A stretch of DNA of 64,000 bases from Boesenbergia rotunda (Eukaryota > Streptophyta > Magnoliopsida > Zingiberales > Zingiberaceae): the NCBI GenBank assembly GCA_024364735.1, contig JAGFNQ010000283.1:24774-88773 (forward strand). Direction: 5' to 3'. Positions 44,938 to 57,190 of the stretch are shown here, piece after piece. The stretch's first letter is position 1, and every line of letters begins with the position of its first letter. The translations under genes and the position numbers were made by a program. The notes beneath the pieces were generated by a model. That model did no database searches. It worked only from the letters and a program-made list of their open reading frames with translations, and was not told the origin of the DNA.

Positions 44938-46100
44938 ATGGAGGGTAGGAATAACGATAACTCATATTATCCATACTTGTCCTTCATGAAGGAAAGCATG
45001 GTTAGAAGACAGAGTAATAGACTTAATGAGACTACTCCCTCGCCTGACCTGATGCAATTAGTGACCCAACTTCAGCGTCAAGTTACCGAGCAGCAGCAAA
45101 CCATTAATACCCTGATGAACCAACAAGAAAATTCGACTACTCCACCGGCGAACCAGATTGCTATACCCGTCGGGCCTACGGTTACGCAAACTCCTCCAAC
45201 AGGCTCAACCACTGTAGCACGACAGGAGGCTTATCTGATTCAGTGGTTGAGGCTGAATCCGGAAAATTTCTCGGGTGTTGGTGAGCCGTGGGACGCCCAA
45301 GCGTGGTTCAAAACCGTAGAGAGTACAATGGAGCTGCTGGACTGGCCTGAACATGAGAAGATTAAGTGTGCATCATTCTGCCTTTCTGGGGATGCCAGGA
45401 TGTGGTGGGAAAGGGTCAAGGCCAAGAGACAGGTGAACCAGATGACGTGGTCAGACTTCGAATCAGAGTTCTTCGAAGAATTCTTCAATATGCGTGTCAC
45501 AAACAAACATTACGACGAGTTCACGGAATTCTGACAGGGCAACCTCTCGGTCAATGAAGCTGTGAAGAAATTTAACCGATTGGCTCGTCTATGCCCTGAG
45601 TTGGTTCGCACTGAGAAAGAAAGGGTCCGACTTATGTTAAAGATGTTACGGCCCGAAATAGCTTTGAACGTGGCCGGCGGAGTTAACAGACCGCAGACTG
45701 CAGGGGAGCTGTTTAGTAGTTCCCTACTCACCGAACATTACCTGAACAATATCAAACAACAAAGGAAGGCAGTAAATGAAAGTAAGAATCAAGTTCACCC
45801 CGGGATTCTTGATTCATTATCTTTCATTATCCCTAATGTTCCTTCCTTTTATTAACACTCAGGGGGTCAGAAACCTCAGAGTACCAACGCGAATTAGAAA
45901 GGAAACCAGGGTGGTAAACGGCAGCCATGGAACAACCCCCAAGGGGGCCCATCAAATAAACAGTCCCGGTTCCCTCTGTGTGCTACATGCGGCAAAATGC
46001 ACCCTGGGGAATGCTGCGAAGGTACGAACCGGTGCTTCATCTGCGGAGTGGAAGGGCACATGGCCTCTTACTGTCCTACCAAGAACCCGGCACCTCCCCA
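44938..46100 (+). pseudogene. Gypsy J gag
   Basis: ATG at 44938 after the leader acceptor. An N-terminal coiled coil (LVTQLQRQVTEQQQTIN) precedes the Retrotrans_gag core (FSGVGEPWDAQAWFKTVE, MWWERVKAKRQ, MTWSDFESEFFEEFF), and a CCHC knuckle (CFICGVEGHMASYC near 46035) ends it. The frame is continuous in phase but carries TGA at 45532, TAA at 45853 and a TAG near 45895. The first replaces a probable Arg codon (CGA). It would form the particle shell. Not functional. Confidence 0.87.
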
Positions 46101-47873
46101 ACAGCTTGTTCAGTATCAGGGTGCACCCGCGAAACTACATTATATACAAGCGGAGCCGGAGAGTACCCTGATGAGCCAAGAAAGATTGGAGGCCCCACCA
46201 ACTATGGCAGATGCCAGGGTTTTCTCTATTACTAAGGAGGATGCTGCAAATGCTTCAACGGTTGTCATAGGTCAGATACTTATTTACAGTAAGTATGCTA
46301 CCGCATTATTTGATACTGGGGCAACGCACTCGTTCATCTCCACATTCTACACTAAGAAGATAAATATGTCTCCACATGTTTTAAACTGCAAGTTCTTAAC
46401 AACCCTGCCTTCGGGAGAAATAATGACATCCACTCACGTGCTGCGTGTGGTGCCAGTCTGAATTGCGGGAAGAGAACTCTACTGCGATCTGATAGTACTC
46501 GACATGCAGGACTATGATGTTATAATGGGAATGGATTTTCTAAGCAAATATGGTGCTTCTGTCGAGTGCTGTAAACGAAGGGTGGTCTTTCAATCCAAGG
46601 CAGATTCCACGTTTGAATTTATTGGAGAGCCAAGGAAAAGGACCGAGAAATTCTTATCGACTCTCAAAGCACGGAAGATGTTAGACAAGGGATATATTGG
46701 TTTTCTAGCACATGTGGTTGACGTATGTCAAACAAAGGATCAGAAGTTGGAAGATGTCAGAGTGGTATGCGAGTACCCAGAGGTATTCTCGGATGAGTTA
46801 CCGGGGTTAGCTCCTGACAGAGAAGTGGAATTCGAGATCGAATTAGTTCCTGGTACTAACCCGATCTCCAAGGCACCCTACCGTATGGCGCCGGTTGAAT
46901 TACAAGAACTTCAAGAACAGCTACAGGAGTTGCTCGATAAGGGACTTATTCACCCTAGTCATTCCCCATGGGGAGCACCGGTACTGTTTGTGAAGAAGAA
47001 TGACGGATCTATGCAAATTCAAGATTATCGAGCACTAAACAATGTAACGATCAAGAACAGGTATCCCCTTCCGAGGATAGATGACCTGTTTGACCAATTA
47101 AAAGGAGCTACCGTGTTCTCAAAAATTGATCTGAGGTCTGGTTATCATCAAGTTAAAGTAAAACAGGATGATATCCCGAAGACGGCCTTCCGAACAAGGT
47201 ACAAGCATTTTGAGTTTGTTGTCATGCCCTACGGCGTGACCAATGCTCCTGCGATGTTTATGGACCTTATGAATCGGGTATTCTCGTCTTTTCTCGACAA
47301 ATTTGTAATCGTCTTCATCGACGATATCCTTATTTATTTAAGAGACCAAGAAGAGCACGCCAAGCATCTGAGGATAGTACTATAGACTCTTCGGGAAAAA
47401 CAACTGTACGCCAAGTTCTCCAAATGTGAGTTCTAGCTTGACCAAGTGGGCTTTTTGGGCCATATTATTTCCAAAGATGGGGTTATGGAAGACCCAACAA
47501 AGATTGAAGCTGTGAATAACTGGAGCCGGCCGAAGAAGTCCATCGAAATCAGAAGTTTTCTTGGGCTGGCGGGCTATTATCGGAAATTTGTGGAGGACTT
47601 CGCAAGGATTGCAGCCCCTCTAACAGCTCTCACCCGGCAGGATAAGAAATAAGAATGGACAGAAAACTGCGAACGGAGTTTCTTGGAGCTAAAAAGGAGA
47701 CTTACAAGTGCTCCAATTCTTACCCTTCTGGAAAGTAACCAGGGCTTCGACATGTATAGCGACGCCTCCCGACTGGGACTTGGAGCTGTGCTTATGCAGA
47801 ATGGTAAAGTCATTACCTACGCCTCTAGGCAACTGAAAGAACATGAACAGAATTACCCCACCCACGATCTAGA
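46101..47873 (+). pseudogene. Gypsy J protease, RT and start of RNase H
   Basis: In the same phase as gag: aspartic protease (LFDTGATHSFIS near 46310), linker, RT (PYRMAPVELQELQEQL, FSKIDLRSGYHQV, VIVFIDDILIY near 47315) and RNase H start (GFDMYSDASRLGLGAVL near 47740, YASRQLKEHEQNYPTHDL). Stops are TGA at 46459, TAG at 47383, TAG near 47434 and TAA near 47650, each readable as one substitution and mostly C-to-T or G-to-A. The frame ends at 47873 where Copia-2 inserted; integrase lies beyond and is not seen. Confidence 0.88.
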
Positions 47874-50157
47874 TGTTGGGACCGGGTGCATGTTCACAAG
47901 GATACGGGTTCGTAAATTTTAAAATATTTACGTGCAGCGGAAGAATTAGCATAAATAATTTCTTAAATTATTTTAACCATGTATCTAGCATGCGACCTTA
48001 TGATGTGTGGACATGATCATAAATTAAAATTTTAGCGAAAAGTAAACTAATTTACTTAGTACCTCGCGTAACTCGAAGTAAGGGACGAGATCCAACCGTA
48101 GTGTCCCTTGGAAGCTCCGCCTCTATTCGCGTCCACGCCGAGTTCTCTTCGGGATGACTTCGCAAAGTCACGAGTTTTGTGCTGACGAGAACTACTAGAT
48201 TCTCCAAAGGCACAACTAGAAAAACAAGAGAGAAAGATGGAAACTAACCACCAAGTAACGGAATCAAAATTCCGGGAAGGAAGGAGTTGCGTCCCGCTTC
48301 TTCTTCTTCTTGTATGGCTCCTTCTTGGTGGTGTGAACCCACGGCAACCTAAAGGGAGGGTGGTTCGTCGGCCCTAGGGTGGATGTGTGCCGGCCCTAGC
48401 AAGTAGAGGTGGGCGCCGGCCCTAGGAAGAAGAGAGAAGGAGAGGGAGAGATTAAGAGAGAGAGGGAGAGAATTAATCTCTTGATCAATCTATATTGAGG
48501 AATTCAAGCCTAGCCTTGGTTCCTTTATATAGTAGTCTCTCCCTTGCCAAGTCTCCCCTTTAACGGAATTTTTCATAAGAAATTTATCCTATAAATTTTC
48601 TTATGAATTATTCCGTTTAAGCCAAGTTTTATTATAACTAATCTTTATAATAAAACAAATACATCTCTCCTTTTATTATGGAATAAATTTTACAAGAAAT
48701 TTATAAATTTTCTTTATTATGGAAAAATCAATTCATAATTGATTTTATAAAATTAAAATAAACCATTCCATGAATCATTTTAATTTCCATAAAAAGAATA
48801 AATTTCTAGAAATTTCTTTATATAAATTTCTTTATACAAATTTATTTATCCATAATTTATAAAATAAATCGCGCTAGATTTATTTTATTAATTAAAGCAA
48901 ATAAATTGGTTTCTCCCCATTGTTGTGGCTGGCCAAACCAAAGAGGGTTGGCACCCTCTTTGGCCGGCCAAACCGAGCCGATCCCATCGCGAATTAAACT
49001 CATTTAATTCGCCCGATAAGCCTTCAAAAGACTTAGCCATTTTAAGCTTCCATTGCGCCTCTGATTAATTTAGATTCGACTTAATTTCTCTTGATTGGAA
49101 AATTCAATTTTCAACTCGTTTTAAATCCTTTGGATTACTCGTAATGCGTGTGACTAAATAGGCTTTCGATTTATGTTGGCCGTCTATAATTAACCAATTA
49201 TAGAACGATCATGAGTGGCACCTAGTAGTACATCATGACCCCCAATTAATCGAAAGATCAACGGTTGACCTCAGAAATAATTCTGAAACCCTTCAGCAGC
49301 TCTAATGAATCATGCCTCATTCCCTTCACCATCTTATACCCACATGGTTCAGGACATGGTCTGTGTGTGTCAGTCCCCACTAGGCTGACTATGTCACACC
49401 TAGCCCAAGTAGTGTCTTTCTCGTCCTTTGGATTTCTAATTACTCTCATGTATTTAAGAGACTCATACTCTAAATATGACATGCTCTGGCCAGAGGCTTT
49501 GAGTAACAATCTGATGATAGGCCTGGGTATACATCTCCTTGCATGGAGTGGTGAATCCTTTGTAGGCTGTTCAAACATCTTCGGGCACTTCGGCTTGTAC
49601 CCAACCATCCTGGGTCCACACCTCCTTGGAGATGCTTGCTTAAGATGTTAAAGTATAAGTCTCCATGACCAAGATGACTTGAACACCGCAAGTCAAAGGA
49701 ACATCGCACTTAAGCTGCAGTAAGAACTTCACTGACCTGTCTATGTATAGACTACCATGTGAAGTTTTACAGTCAGTCACTCCAATGAACTAGTTCCCTT
49801 AACTAGCATCCATGTTTATCTCGAGACATCCCAATGTCACCAGCCAGTGAGAATCAGCTGATTAGAGAATAACCCATGCTAGTCTCAACAGAATTGATAG
49901 TGTCCGTTTTTATCAATTCATCGACTAGGGATATTTTCAATACTTCACAATTGCACATGTAGAGATAATCACTAGTTGTGATTCCATCACAAATTCTCTT
50001 ATGCTGTGAATTGTATTGCGGACATTCAGTAGATGAGTTTAAGATCCCAATCAAATACTCAAATATGTATACTTAAATATTGAATTTTCATTTATTAAAA
50101 TAAATATTTACAATCATAAGGCTATTGCCTTAGGACACTTCTCTCATATCACTAACA
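47874..50157 (-). repeat. Copia-2 3' LTR (2284 bp)
   Basis: Minus strand starts TGTTAGTGATATGAG at 50157 and ends GTCCCAACA at 47874. Full-length match to 9656-11915 including the GGCCGGCC dyads (48925-48975), TATA box near 48530 and the CT-rich tract. Confidence 0.92.
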
Positions 50158-50171
50158 AACTCCCACTTGGC

Positions 50172-52247
50172 CTAATGCCAATCGCTACGGTATCCAATAC
50201 CACAGGCTCTAACATGACCCTCAAACTTGTTCTGAGGCAAGGCCTTAGTTAAAGGATCCGCTAAATTCCTTTCAGTGTGAATTTTCTCAATTTGTATATC
50301 ATTCCTACTTATAATCTCTCTGATCAGATGATAGCGGCGAAGCATGTGTTTGGATCGCTGATGAGACCTTGGTTCCTTTGCTTGTGCAATAGCTCCATTG
50401 TTGTCGCAGTAAACCGACACTGCTTCATCAATGGTTGGAACCACACCATGTTCGGAGACAAACTTCTTGATCCAGACTGCTTCCTTTGCTGCTTCCGAAG
50501 CTGCGATATATTCCGCTTCCGTGGTGGAATCCGCTACAGTGTCTTGTTTGGAACTCTTCCAACTTATTGCGTCTCCATTCAAAGTAAATACGTATCCAGA
50601 CTGAGATTTGGAGTCATCCTTATCTGTCTGGAAACTGGCATCTGTATACCCACGTATTACCATATCTCCTTCTCCATATATTAGGAACACATCGTTAGTT
50701 CTTCTTAAGTACTTAAGGATTGTCTTGACAGCCGCCCAGTGATCCATTCCTGGATCCGACTGGTATCTGCTCGTGACGCTCAGAGCATACAATACATCAG
50801 GTCTTGTACATAACATAGCATACATGATAGATCCTATTGCGGATGCATAAGGAATCTTATTCATGCAAATCCTCTCGTCTTCTGTGCGCGGACACATAGA
50901 CTTTGAAAGGTTGATCCCATGCTTGATAGGAAGGTAACCTTTCTTGGATTCCGACATGCTAAACCTTTTTAGCACTCGGTCTATATATGTAGACTGCGAA
51001 AGACCAAGCAACCATTTTGATCTATCTCTAAAGATTCTAATCCCAAGGATAAAGGTTGCTTCTCCCAGGTCTTTCATGGAGAAAGTTTTGGACAACCAAA
51101 TTTTAACTGTCTGTAAGACTGATATATCATTTCCTATAAGTAATATGTCATCAACATATAATACTAGGAATACGACTACACTCCCACTAACCTTCTTGTA
51201 CACACAAGGTTCGTCAGGATTTTGTGAGAAATCAAACTCTTTGATTGTCTCATCAAAACGGATGTTCCATCTCCTTGATGCTTGCTTCAGACCATATATG
51301 GATCGTCGAAGCTTGCATACTTTGGTTTTATCATCCGATGTGAAACCTTCAGGTTGTATCATGTATACATCCTAAAGCAGGTTTCCATTAAGGAAAGCTG
51401 TTTTCACATCCATTTGCCATATCTCATAATCATAATGAGCTGCTATGGCTAGGAGCATCCGAATGGATTTAAGCATAGCTACTGGCGAATAGGTTTCGTC
51501 ATAATCAATTCCTTATTTCTGACGATATCCTTTTGCCACTAATCTAGCCTTAAAGGTAACAACATTACCTTCCATGTCAGTTTTCTTCTTGAAAACCCAC
51601 TTGCACCCTATGGGCTTAATCCCTTCAGGTGGGTTAACCAAGTCCCATACTTGGTTTTCGTACATGGAATCCATTTCTGACTTCATGGCTTCAAGCCATT
51701 TGTCCCTTTCTGAATTTTTCAGAACATCTTCATAACTGATAGGTTCATCGTCGTTCGATTCACTTATGAGAAATCTGTATCTCTCTGGAATATTGCGTGT
51801 CCTATTAGACCTACGAAGAGGTGGTGTTGTTTTAGGTTCAACTGATAGCTCATCATTATGAGTTATTGGTTGTGGGTCTAGACTAGGTGTCTCTGTAATG
51901 TCTATTGGAGTTTCTTGAACTTCATCAAGTTCAATGCCACTCCCACTGTTTTCTTGTAAAAGAAACTCTTTTTTCAGAAATACAGCATGCTTTGAAACAA
52001 ACACCTTTTGTTCCAAGGGATGATAGAATTGGTAACCCTTTGTTTCCTTAGGGTATCCAATAAATAGACATTTATCAGACTTAGCATCCAATATGTCTGA
52101 TACAGTCCGCTTCACATAAGCAGGACAACCCCATGTCTTAAGGTGAGTTAAGTGAGGTTTCTTACTATTCCATGTCTCATATGGAGTAGTAGAGACTACC
52201 TTGGTCGGGACTCTGTTTAGCAAGTAAACAGCTGTCTTTAGTGCATA
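50172..52247 (-). pseudogene. Copia-2 pol: integrase end, RT, RNase H
   Basis: From 52247 leftward: integrase C-terminal part (YALKTAVYLLNRVPTK, THLKTWGCPAYVKR), linker, RT (GCKWVFKKK, MIQPEGFTSDDK, VLYVDDILLIGN) and RNase H (YTDASFQ, STTEAEYIAAS, YCDNNGAI), ending ...CGIGYRSDWH at the stop near 50172. Two in-frame stops, TAA near 51510 (CAA in Copia-1) and TAG near 51373 (GAG in Copia-1), are the only coding lesions noticed. It keeps the Trp codon that is TAG in Copia-1 and the undivided CACTA target site. This is the reference copy for the family in this window. Confidence 0.9.
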
Positions 52248-54177
52248 TGTAACGCCCACTTTTTTTTTCCCTAAAGCGGCGTTACGCTGACATACTTAAG
52301 GCATGTAACATCATACTGCAGCGGAATAACTTAAACCTTACATATACATGCCCCTACTACCATCCCTAATATAATGACATGGAACTTAACATATGAACGT
52401 CATGCTTAACATCATATCATAACATGCTTAACATCATACCATAAGGTTCATATCATATCATACTTGACATCTTATCATAAAGTTCCATAAGTCACTATTC
52501 GAGCATATAGGTAGCAAAAATAAAGTTCTTAGCATAAACGGTTAACACATTCGATTTCATGGGCCAAGTCACCATCACACACATATTTCAGGCCCTCCTG
52601 CTGCTTCCTCGTTATCCCCTTGCATGATCTGCGGTATAAGGAAAGAAGACTATAAGCACACAGGCTTAGTAAGACTCTTTCCTACTCACTAAAACATTCG
52701 TCATTTCATAATAAGCACATAAAACATCATCATATTTACCATACCCTTGACATGGCATGATCATAAACATAAGTGAACATTCGTAGCATAGCATGAGACA
52801 TGGCATGAACATAATCATACTAACATTCTAAGCATAGCATGAAACATGGCATAACATAACATAATAATCTTCCCTAGCATGGCATAGACATAGTATAAGC
52901 TTAAACGTAGTAGCATGGCATAATACATGGCATAGCATAACGTAACAAAAATCAACCTATATGGCATAAACATAGGCATATCTTCTATCCTATCATATGA
53001 ACATCTTCTTAACATAATCCTGACATAGATCATTCATGCATATCTTTTATCGTAAAGCATAAGTATAAGACATCATTATCGTAACATAATGCATATCATG
53101 TATGAATGCATGGGTGGAATGCATTTACATAAAGATGCTTAACTTTTAAAACATACTTTGAAAAATGCTTAAACATCATCATCATAACATTTGGGGTCCC
53201 CGGCTTGTACCACATACATACATCATAGCGCGCATCCCTAGTAAATCCGAGGTAGCTAGCCCCGACCTACTAGGGTAAGGACAGCATAATCGGTAGTCCC
53301 CGAACCGAGGCGCTTCTTAAGGAGCCCATCCCTGTTGCACAGCTCCGGTAGTGCCAGAACCGTGGACAGCTTCGGTAGTCCATAACCGGGGCGTTCTTAA
53401 GGTGCCCATCCCTTGGACCCATACTTCGGTCCGGTACAAGCCCATACATAAAGTAAAATACTTTTCATGCTTCATCATTCATAAGACCTTCATGGCATAC
53501 TCATCATAGCATAACTTGTTACGGCTCGGCCCGTCTACCGGCCCATTTACCGGTCCTCTCGACCGTCGTACCGTCGACCATCGACCGTGCCGTTTAGCAT
53601 ATTTATGCCTTAAAGACATAAGCATCATCTTTCATTCATCATACTTGTCATTCATCATTCTCATTCTTAGACATGGCATATGTACACATCATTCATAGAG
53701 CATGGCATACATTCGTATTATCCTAAAACATGGCATATCATTCCTAAACATGGCATATCATGCATAACCATGTCATATCATTCATAAACATGACATATCA
53801 TTCGTAACATGGCATATCATTCATAACATGGCATATCATTCATAAACATGGCATATCATGCATAACCATGGCATATCATTCATAAACATGGCATATCATG
53901 CATAACCATGGCATATCATTCATAAACATGGCATATCATTCGTAAACATGGCATATCATTCATAAACATAAATCACATCGTACCATAGGGCCATTGGGAC
54001 CCTTACTTGAAATAAATCTTAACTTTTATCCTATTAACCCTTATTGGCCGAAACTTGTGGAGTCCCAAGGCCATGTGAAAATTCACATAATCACCATCCT
54101 TCATCCTTATATCATGGCAACACATAAACATATGCTTGAAGTTAAAGACTCAACCCTAACCCTTGGGTCCTTGGGGT

Positions 54178-55085
54178 TGGCCGAACCATATGGGCCTCTA
54201 GGGTGCTCCAAAAATTCCCAAAATTTATACTTAACTTCTAAACATCATAAGGGAACATTAAATAACATTATCATGATTTTTAGCATAATTATAGACCTTT
54301 AAAACATGATGGCCGAAACCCTTAAACTCAGGGTCCTCAGTTTTTGTTTCTTTCATGTTGGCCGAAACCCTGGGGTGTCCTAGGGTACTCCAAAAATTCC
54401 CAAAAATTATACTTAACCTCTACACATCATAAGGGAACATCAAATAACATTATCATGATTTTTAACATATTTATAGACATTTAAATCATGGTGGCCGAAA
54501 CCCATAAACATAGGGACCTTGGTTTTGTCCCTTTCCTGTTGGCCGAATCCCTAGAGTGTCCTAGGGTACTCCAAAAATTCCCAAAAATTATACTTAACTT
54601 CTAAACATCATAAGGGAACATCAAATAACATTATCATGATTTTTAACATATTTATAGACATTTAAATCATGGTGGCCGAAACCCATAAACATAGGGACCT
54701 TGGTTTTGTCCCTTTCATGTTGGCCGAAACCCTAGAGTGTCCTAGGGTACTCCAAAAATTCCCAAAAATTATACTTAACTTCTAAACATCATAAGGGAAC
54801 ATCAAATAACATTATCATGATTTTTAACATATTTATAGACATTTAAATCATGGTGGCCGAAACCCATAAACATAGGGACCTTGGTTTTGTCCCTTTCATG
54901 TTGGCCGAAACCCTAGAGTGTCCTAGGGTACTCCAAAAATTCCCAAAAATTATACTTAACTTCTAAACATCATAAGGGAACATTAAATAACATTATCATG
55001 ATTTTTAGCATAATTATAGACCTTTAAAACATGATGGCCGAAACCCTTAACCTCAGGGTCCTCAGTTTTCTGTTTCTTTCCAACA
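54178..55085 (-). repeat. 181-bp tandem array in K-left LTR
   Basis: GGCCGAA unit starts at 54178, 54360, 54541, 54722 and 54903, period 181-182, with a partial unit near 55033. Right LTR has the same array at 60215, 60397, 60578, 60759 and 60940. Confidence 0.9.
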
Positions 55086-55504
55086 TCAAATCCAAAAACT
55101 AACCCATACATCATGCTAAAAATCATGGAAATCATAGGTAACTATTATACCACAGGTGAGGGAGTCTTACCTTAGATTTCTTGATTTTTTTTCGAACCTT
55201 GAAAGAGGAGAAGGAAGAGGACTTGGTATCTCTTGACCACAACTAGTCCTTGTCACCTTGTAGGAACTTTAGATCTTGAGAGATGAGACCTCTTGTGAAG
55301 TTTTCCCCAAGGAATTCCTCCCTTTGGTGCTCGGCAAGAATGAGGAATGAAGAGGGGAGGAAATGCAATTGATTGAGAGAAGAAGTAACTCCCAAAACTC
55401 CTCTCATTATAACCCATCAAGGAGGCAAATGAAGAGCCTCTCCATGACCCTTCACCTCCTTTTACCTCTTAACCAACCTCCACTTCAATTACTCATAAGA
55501 ATTC

Positions 55505-55575
55505 CTTGCTAGGTGAGTTGGTTAAAGCATTCTTGGTTGTACAAGAGGTCCAAGGTTCAATCCTTGGCTCATGCA
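55505..55575 (+). other. tRNA-like sequence antisense in K-left LTR U3
   Basis: GGTGAGTTGGTTAAAGC resembles an A box/D arm; CCAAGGTTCAATCCTTGG is a B-box T arm with one base missing from the loop; GTA lies at the anticodon position. A second copy lies at 61552-61622 and a degraded one in J. About 100 bp upstream of the TATA-like box on the opposite strand. Confidence 0.4.
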
Positions 55576-56050
55576 CATTTATTTTTATTTTGATTTTCAT
55601 TTCATTTATTTTATTACTTTATTTTCTTAAATTCCGAAAATCCCCCCTAAAATTACCCATAATTGTACTAATATTCCTAAATAAAATTCTTTTATATTTA
55701 TATTAATTTTACCTAATTAATACCCATTTTTGGGCCCATTTAAAGCCCATTAGTACCAAATTCCTCAATTTAGATGGGAACGTTAGGCTAATACTTTCCC
55801 ATAATCATGTTAATGTGCCCAAATAAATTCATATTTATATTTATACTAATTCTTCCTAAAAATCCACCTATAATCCTAGTACTAGGAAGCCCATATAAGG
55901 CCCATTAGCACTTGGTTTCCTCAATTTAAATGAGAAAACATGGATTTCCTAGGCCAATGTTCGTATTAATGCCTCTAGGTCCTTCGGAAAATTATCTAGA
56001 CATGCTCAATATTTCCAGAAAATATTAAGAGAATTTTCCGGGTCGTTACA

Positions 56051-56066
56051 ATCCCCCATACCTCTT
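56051..56066 (-). other. Polypurine tract of K-left
   Basis: AAGAGGTATGGGGGAT on the minus strand ends directly at the LTR start; it fixes the orientation. Confidence 0.75.
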
Positions 56067-56084
56067 GAAAGTTCGTCCTCGAAC

Positions 56085-56272
56085 TTAGATATATTTCGGG
56101 TACTTGCGCCTCATTTCGTCCTCGCGTTCCCAGGTAGCTTCCTCGAACCGCTGGCTTCGCCATAAGATCTTGACTAGAGGTACCTCCTTATTCCTCAGCT
56201 TCTTGACTTCCCTATCCAAAATCTGGATGGCTCTCATATATAAGGTCCTCTTGTACTTGTACTATCTGCGGC
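56085..56272 (-). pseudogene. K-left integrase C-terminus with chromodomain
   Basis: Minus strand reads IQILDREVKKLRNKEVPLV, then KILWRSQRFEEATWERED and EMRRKYPKYI before TAA (56087-56085). The sequence W-R..(x)...EATWE is typical of the C-terminal chromodomain of Tekay/Del-type chromoviruses, which directs integration to certain chromatin. About 45 residues before the stop are clean; upstream of them the frame enters the N gap, so completeness cannot be judged. This piece was not visible as a long ORF because it starts in the gap. Confidence 0.75.
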
Positions 56273-56297
56273 NNNNNNNNNNNNNNNNNNNNNNNNN
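56273..56297. other. Assembly gap, 25 N
   Basis: A fixed run of 25 N lies between integrase core (right) and integrase C-terminus (left) of gypsy sequence; true size is unknown. Confidence 0.95.
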
Positions 56298-57140
56298 CTT
56301 GAAATCCAGGGCACAAGCTCTCAACATATCCTCTAATATTTGATTCACCCGTTCAGTTTGCCCGTCAGTCTGCGGATGGAAGGCGGTGCTAAATCGCAAT
56401 TTGGTGCCGAGAGACTTCTGAACGCATTCCCAAAAATGCGAAGTAAAACGACCATCCCTATCTGAGATAATGGTCTTGGGAACTCCATGAAGTCTGATTA
56501 CTTCCTTAACATATAGTTGAGCCAGTTGCTCAATCGAATAGGTCATCTTGATCGCCAAGAAATGAGCAGACTTCGTCAGCCTATCCACGATCACCCATAT
56601 TGCATCATATCCATTAGTAGTCCTGGGAAGCCCTGAAATGAAATTCATAGAGATGTCTTCCCATTTCCACTCCGGAATCGCTAGTGGCTGTAGAACTCCT
56701 CCGGGTCGCTGGTGTTCCGCCTTTACTTGCTGGCAAGTCATGCAAGTACCAACATGCTGAGCCACATCCCTCTTCATACCGGACCACCAGAACTTCTCCT
56801 TCAGATCTTGATACATCTTGGTGGATCCGGGATGCATCGAATAAGGGGTCTCGTGAGCTTCCGCCAGTATTTTCTTCGGAGCTCCGGATAATTAGGGATA
56901 CATAGACGATCCCTAACGTATAACACCCCCCCCTTTGGCGATATGAAAACCATCGCCTTTTCCTTCTAGGATCCCCTGTTTTATTTTCTGAAGGCTCAGA
57001 TCGCCATCTTGTTTTTCCAATAGGTCCTCACATAGGGCTATCATTTCCTTTATGTAATTTGACACCATTGTGTGATATGATCGGTCACGCATCATTAATA
57101 TCCGGTTCATAAACATAAGATTGAACCACCTTCTTGACAA
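56298..57140 (-). pseudogene. K-right RNase H-integrase linker and integrase core
   Basis: From 57140 leftward: linker (YIKEMIALCEDLLEKQDGDL, QKIKQGILEGKGDGFHIAKG), a stop, then from 56837 the H2C2 zinc segment (HPGSTKMYQDLKEKFWW, CMTCQQVKAEHQRPGG) and rve core (WEDISMNFISGLP, FISDRDGRFTSHFW-like, FHPQTDGQTERVN) with the catalytic D, D and E visible. It ends at the N gap after ILEDMLRACALDFK. Integrase would insert cDNA; here it is isolated from RT by a large internal deletion. In-frame stops lie between 56838 and 56930. Confidence 0.88.
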
Positions 57141-57190
57141 AGTGTATTACATCTACCTAGACCTTATTGGTTCACAAAAGCCAACAGGAC

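Larger units (their letters stand above)
41501..47873 (+). mobile_element. J: Ty3/gypsy element (Tekay/Del-like), cut by Copia-2
   Basis: 5' LTR, tRNA-Met-type primer site, leader with a likely intron, gag, protease, RT and the start of RNase H on the plus strand. Ends at 47873, where the Copia-2 LTR begins. Lineage is inferred from gag/RT style and from the chromodomain in the related K-left. Confidence 0.88.
47874..52247 (-). mobile_element. Copia-2: second copy of the Copia-1 family, 5' part missing
   Basis: 3' LTR (50157 to 47874) and pol up to the integrase core on the minus strand. The left end is marked by gypsy J coding sequence resuming exactly at the LTR end; the probable target duplication is CTAGA (47869-47873). 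The 5' side is cut at 52247/52248 by the LTR of K-left. The flank TATGC (minus strand, 52247-52243) is the expected 5-bp duplication of that K insertion. Confidence 0.9.
52248..56050 (-). repeat. K-left 3' LTR (3803 bp)
   Basis: Minus strand starts TGTAACGACCCGGAAAATTC at 56050 and ends GTGGGCGTTACA at 52248. Contains a 181-bp tandem array, a 'CATGGCATATCATTCATAAA' minisatellite (53690-53970), the block shared with LTR J (53200-53450) and a TATA-like TTATAATG (55405-55412, minus strand). Confidence 0.92.
52248..56272 (-). mobile_element. K-left: 3' end of a gypsy element (3' LTR, PPT, integrase C-terminus)
   Basis: LTR 52248-56050, PPT and the last part of integrase with a chromodomain, all on the minus strand. 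Its outer flank is Copia-2. It meets K-right across 25 N, but the two outer flanks are unrelated, so it is a different insertion from K-right or the product of recombination between two insertions. Confidence 0.85.

Noticed and set aside
53516..53610. CCGGT and ACCGTCGACC-rich patch in the K LTRs, possible dyad field
   Set aside because: Short and irregular; symmetry is weak compared with the other LTR families, so I did not call it a control cluster.
55505..55575. A functional tRNA gene
   Set aside because: The T loop lacks a base, the anticodon and acceptor stems do not pair well, and copies sit in LTRs; retained only as a tRNA-like sequence.
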